Source: UBA5614 sp034678545
GTDB lineage: Bacteria; Cloacimonadota; Cloacimonadia; Cloacimonadales; Cloacimonadaceae
Direction: 5' to 3'
NCBI GenBank assembly: GCA_034678545.1
Contig: JAXDBS010000095.1
Location: forward strand, 62,001-126,000
Length of the DNA stretch: 64,000 bases
Position numbers and translations under genes: made by a program. Position 1 is the first letter of the stretch. Each line of letters opens with the position of its first letter. The notes below the pieces were generated by a model. That model saw only the letters and a program-made list of their open reading frames with translations. It was not told the DNA's origin and did not search any database. Of the stretch, positions 63,074 through 64,000 are shown in pieces.

Positions 63074-64000
63074 TCATGCTCACAAGTTTGTAATTACCGT
63101 ATCCGGAGCGGTCTATAAAATAAAAAAATCCGTTCTCATCATAGTAATACCAAGTTATGGAGGGAAACCTCCCCATCGGAAAAACATCTTCGCTTATCTC
63201 GTCTGGGGGGCCATGGATAATATAGATACGTCCCCGGTCAGATTTCCAGCCAGGCATCTTCTCATGAATCGTAAACAATTCATCCGCTTTGAGTACACGT
63301 TCGTTGAAGTATTCCCTAAACTCGTTTCTTGATGTTCCGGGCGTATTGTCATGTTTTAACCAGAAATACTCAATTGCATTCAGCTGGTCGTCCTTTGCCA
63401 TTGCTCTGATTGTTTTCCACTCATTTTGGCTGGCTATATATTTAATCTGCAGCAGTTGGTCTTCCAGCCCGTACCTCTGTTTTTGCCAAGTTTGTTTCTG
63501 TTTCAGCAGATCTCCAGTGCAGGTTTTTGACATCCCATAGAAAAAGCATAACTCGATATAGGAAATATATCCCAAGCCCCAAAGGGATCTGATGTCTATT
63601 TCCATCCCCATGTTTCGAGGGATTATCCTGCGGACCGGATTATTGTCCAGGTCGGCAAGAATCTGAATGCTGTCGCAAAGGCAATAAGTGTTGATGACCA
63701 AGAAGCATTGACCCAGATCCCGATTCAGCGACTGATAATTTTGGACGAGTATTTTTCTGGAGCCTCTTTTTGCAATGATCAGCGGTTGGACCCTGTTATC
63801 GGTTCGCTCGGGGACATCTACAATGAGCTGGTTTTCCTTTTTATCTCCAAGTTTTTCATTCCTCAACAGGGTGACAAGTTTATATCTGCCCGGTTCTGCC
63901 TCGAGATCAGTATCAATTATTAAAAGTTCACCGGGCTGAATCTCCCAATCATTTATTGTGAAGCTCAAAACCTTCTGAAATACAGTCTTCTTTTGACTGT
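63060..64000 (-). CDS. GWxTD-domain protein, N-terminus outside window
   Basis: At least 313 residues, open to the edge of the window, so the start lies beyond 64000; the in-frame TTG at 63968 is not a convincing start. C-terminal domain has MPGWKSDRGRIYIIHGPPDE (GWKSD) and SITWYYYDENGFFYFIDRSGYGNYKLVS. Shares its C-terminal pattern with the next gene; both are probably exported. Tandem GWxTD genes beside the TPR/TolQR locus suggest a shared envelope role. Confidence 0.85.
   Translation of the reverse strand, partial: SQKKTVFQKVLSFTINDWEIQPGELLIIDTDLEAEPGRYKLVTLLRNEKLGDKKENQLIVDVPERTDNRVQPLIIAKRGSRKILVQNYQSLNRDLGQCFLVINTYCLCDSIQILADLDNNPVRRIIPRNMGMEIDIRSLWGLGYISYIELCFFYGMSKTCTGDLLKQKQTWQKQRYGLEDQLLQIKYIASQNEWKTIRAMAKDDQLNAIEYFWLKHDNTPGTSRNEFREYFNERVLKADELFTIHEKMPGWKSDRGRIYIIHGPPDEISEDVFPMGRFPSITWYYYDENGFFYFIDRSGYGNYKLVSMNEED

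Overview
The window looks like chromosome from a Gram-negative bacterium of the Fibrobacteres-Chlorobi-Bacteroidetes (FCB) superphylum, perhaps Cloacimonadota; this is inference. It rests on secreted proteins with C-terminal Ig-like or sorting-type tails, a PorV-type barrel, GWxTD-domain proteins, butyrate kinase, and DivIVA beside an ordinary Gram-negative envelope gene set. No phage, insertion sequence, CRISPR array or rRNA was seen. Short leaders, ATGA/TAATG stop-start overlaps and canonical sigma70-like promoters are common.

Layout. 1-3.9 kb: the end of a large secreted protein, a small unknown gene paired with an ARPP-1/DUF6569 gene, and a YgjP-type metallopeptidase. 4.2-18.6 kb: tRNA-Thr, Tyr, Gly, Thr, then tuf, rpmG, tRNA-Trp, secE, nusG, rplKAJL, rpoBC, rpsL and rpsG, closed by a strong terminator; this is the core transcription and translation block. 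18.6-22.5 kb: a palindromic repeat, a membrane protein, a tiny zinc-ribbon protein, rsmA, and an outer-membrane protein overlapping rsmA. 22.5-31 kb, minus strand: PorV-like barrel, secreted cohesin-like protein, lspA, dksA/traR, punA, divIVA, yggT, tdk, trmH-type methylase and butyrate kinase, with a cluster of DnaA boxes at 29.7 kb. 31-38 kb: dCMP deaminase, pyrR-pyrF, a second copy of the palindromic repeat, a thioesterase, and a minus-strand operon STAS / receiver-ATPase / prmC / murA / sugar epimerase.

38.6-50.7 kb: a MacA-ABC-MacB exporter, an EF-G paralogue, an intergenic stretch with mutually exclusive hairpins, a secreted M1 peptidase with a sorting tail, a DUF1292 protein and priA. 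50.8-64 kb: the most unusual locus. On the minus strand it encodes a FHA-like/TonB-like transenvelope protein, two ExbD-family proteins (one with the membrane aspartate, one with asparagine in its place), a TolQ/ExbB-type motor protein, a small exported protein, a 1933-residue TPR protein, a beta-barrel with a C-terminal coiled coil, and two GWxTD proteins.

How it fits together. The 50.8-61.2 kb genes resemble in parts the Glt/Agl (AgmX/PglI) energised envelope machine of myxobacteria: an inner-membrane proton channel, a periplasm-spanning TonB-like rod, a very large periplasmic TPR scaffold and an outer-membrane barrel. Its function here (gliding, surface-protein transport or envelope maintenance) cannot be told from sequence. 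Base composition drifts to visibly AT-richer across 52-64 kb compared with the ribosomal block.
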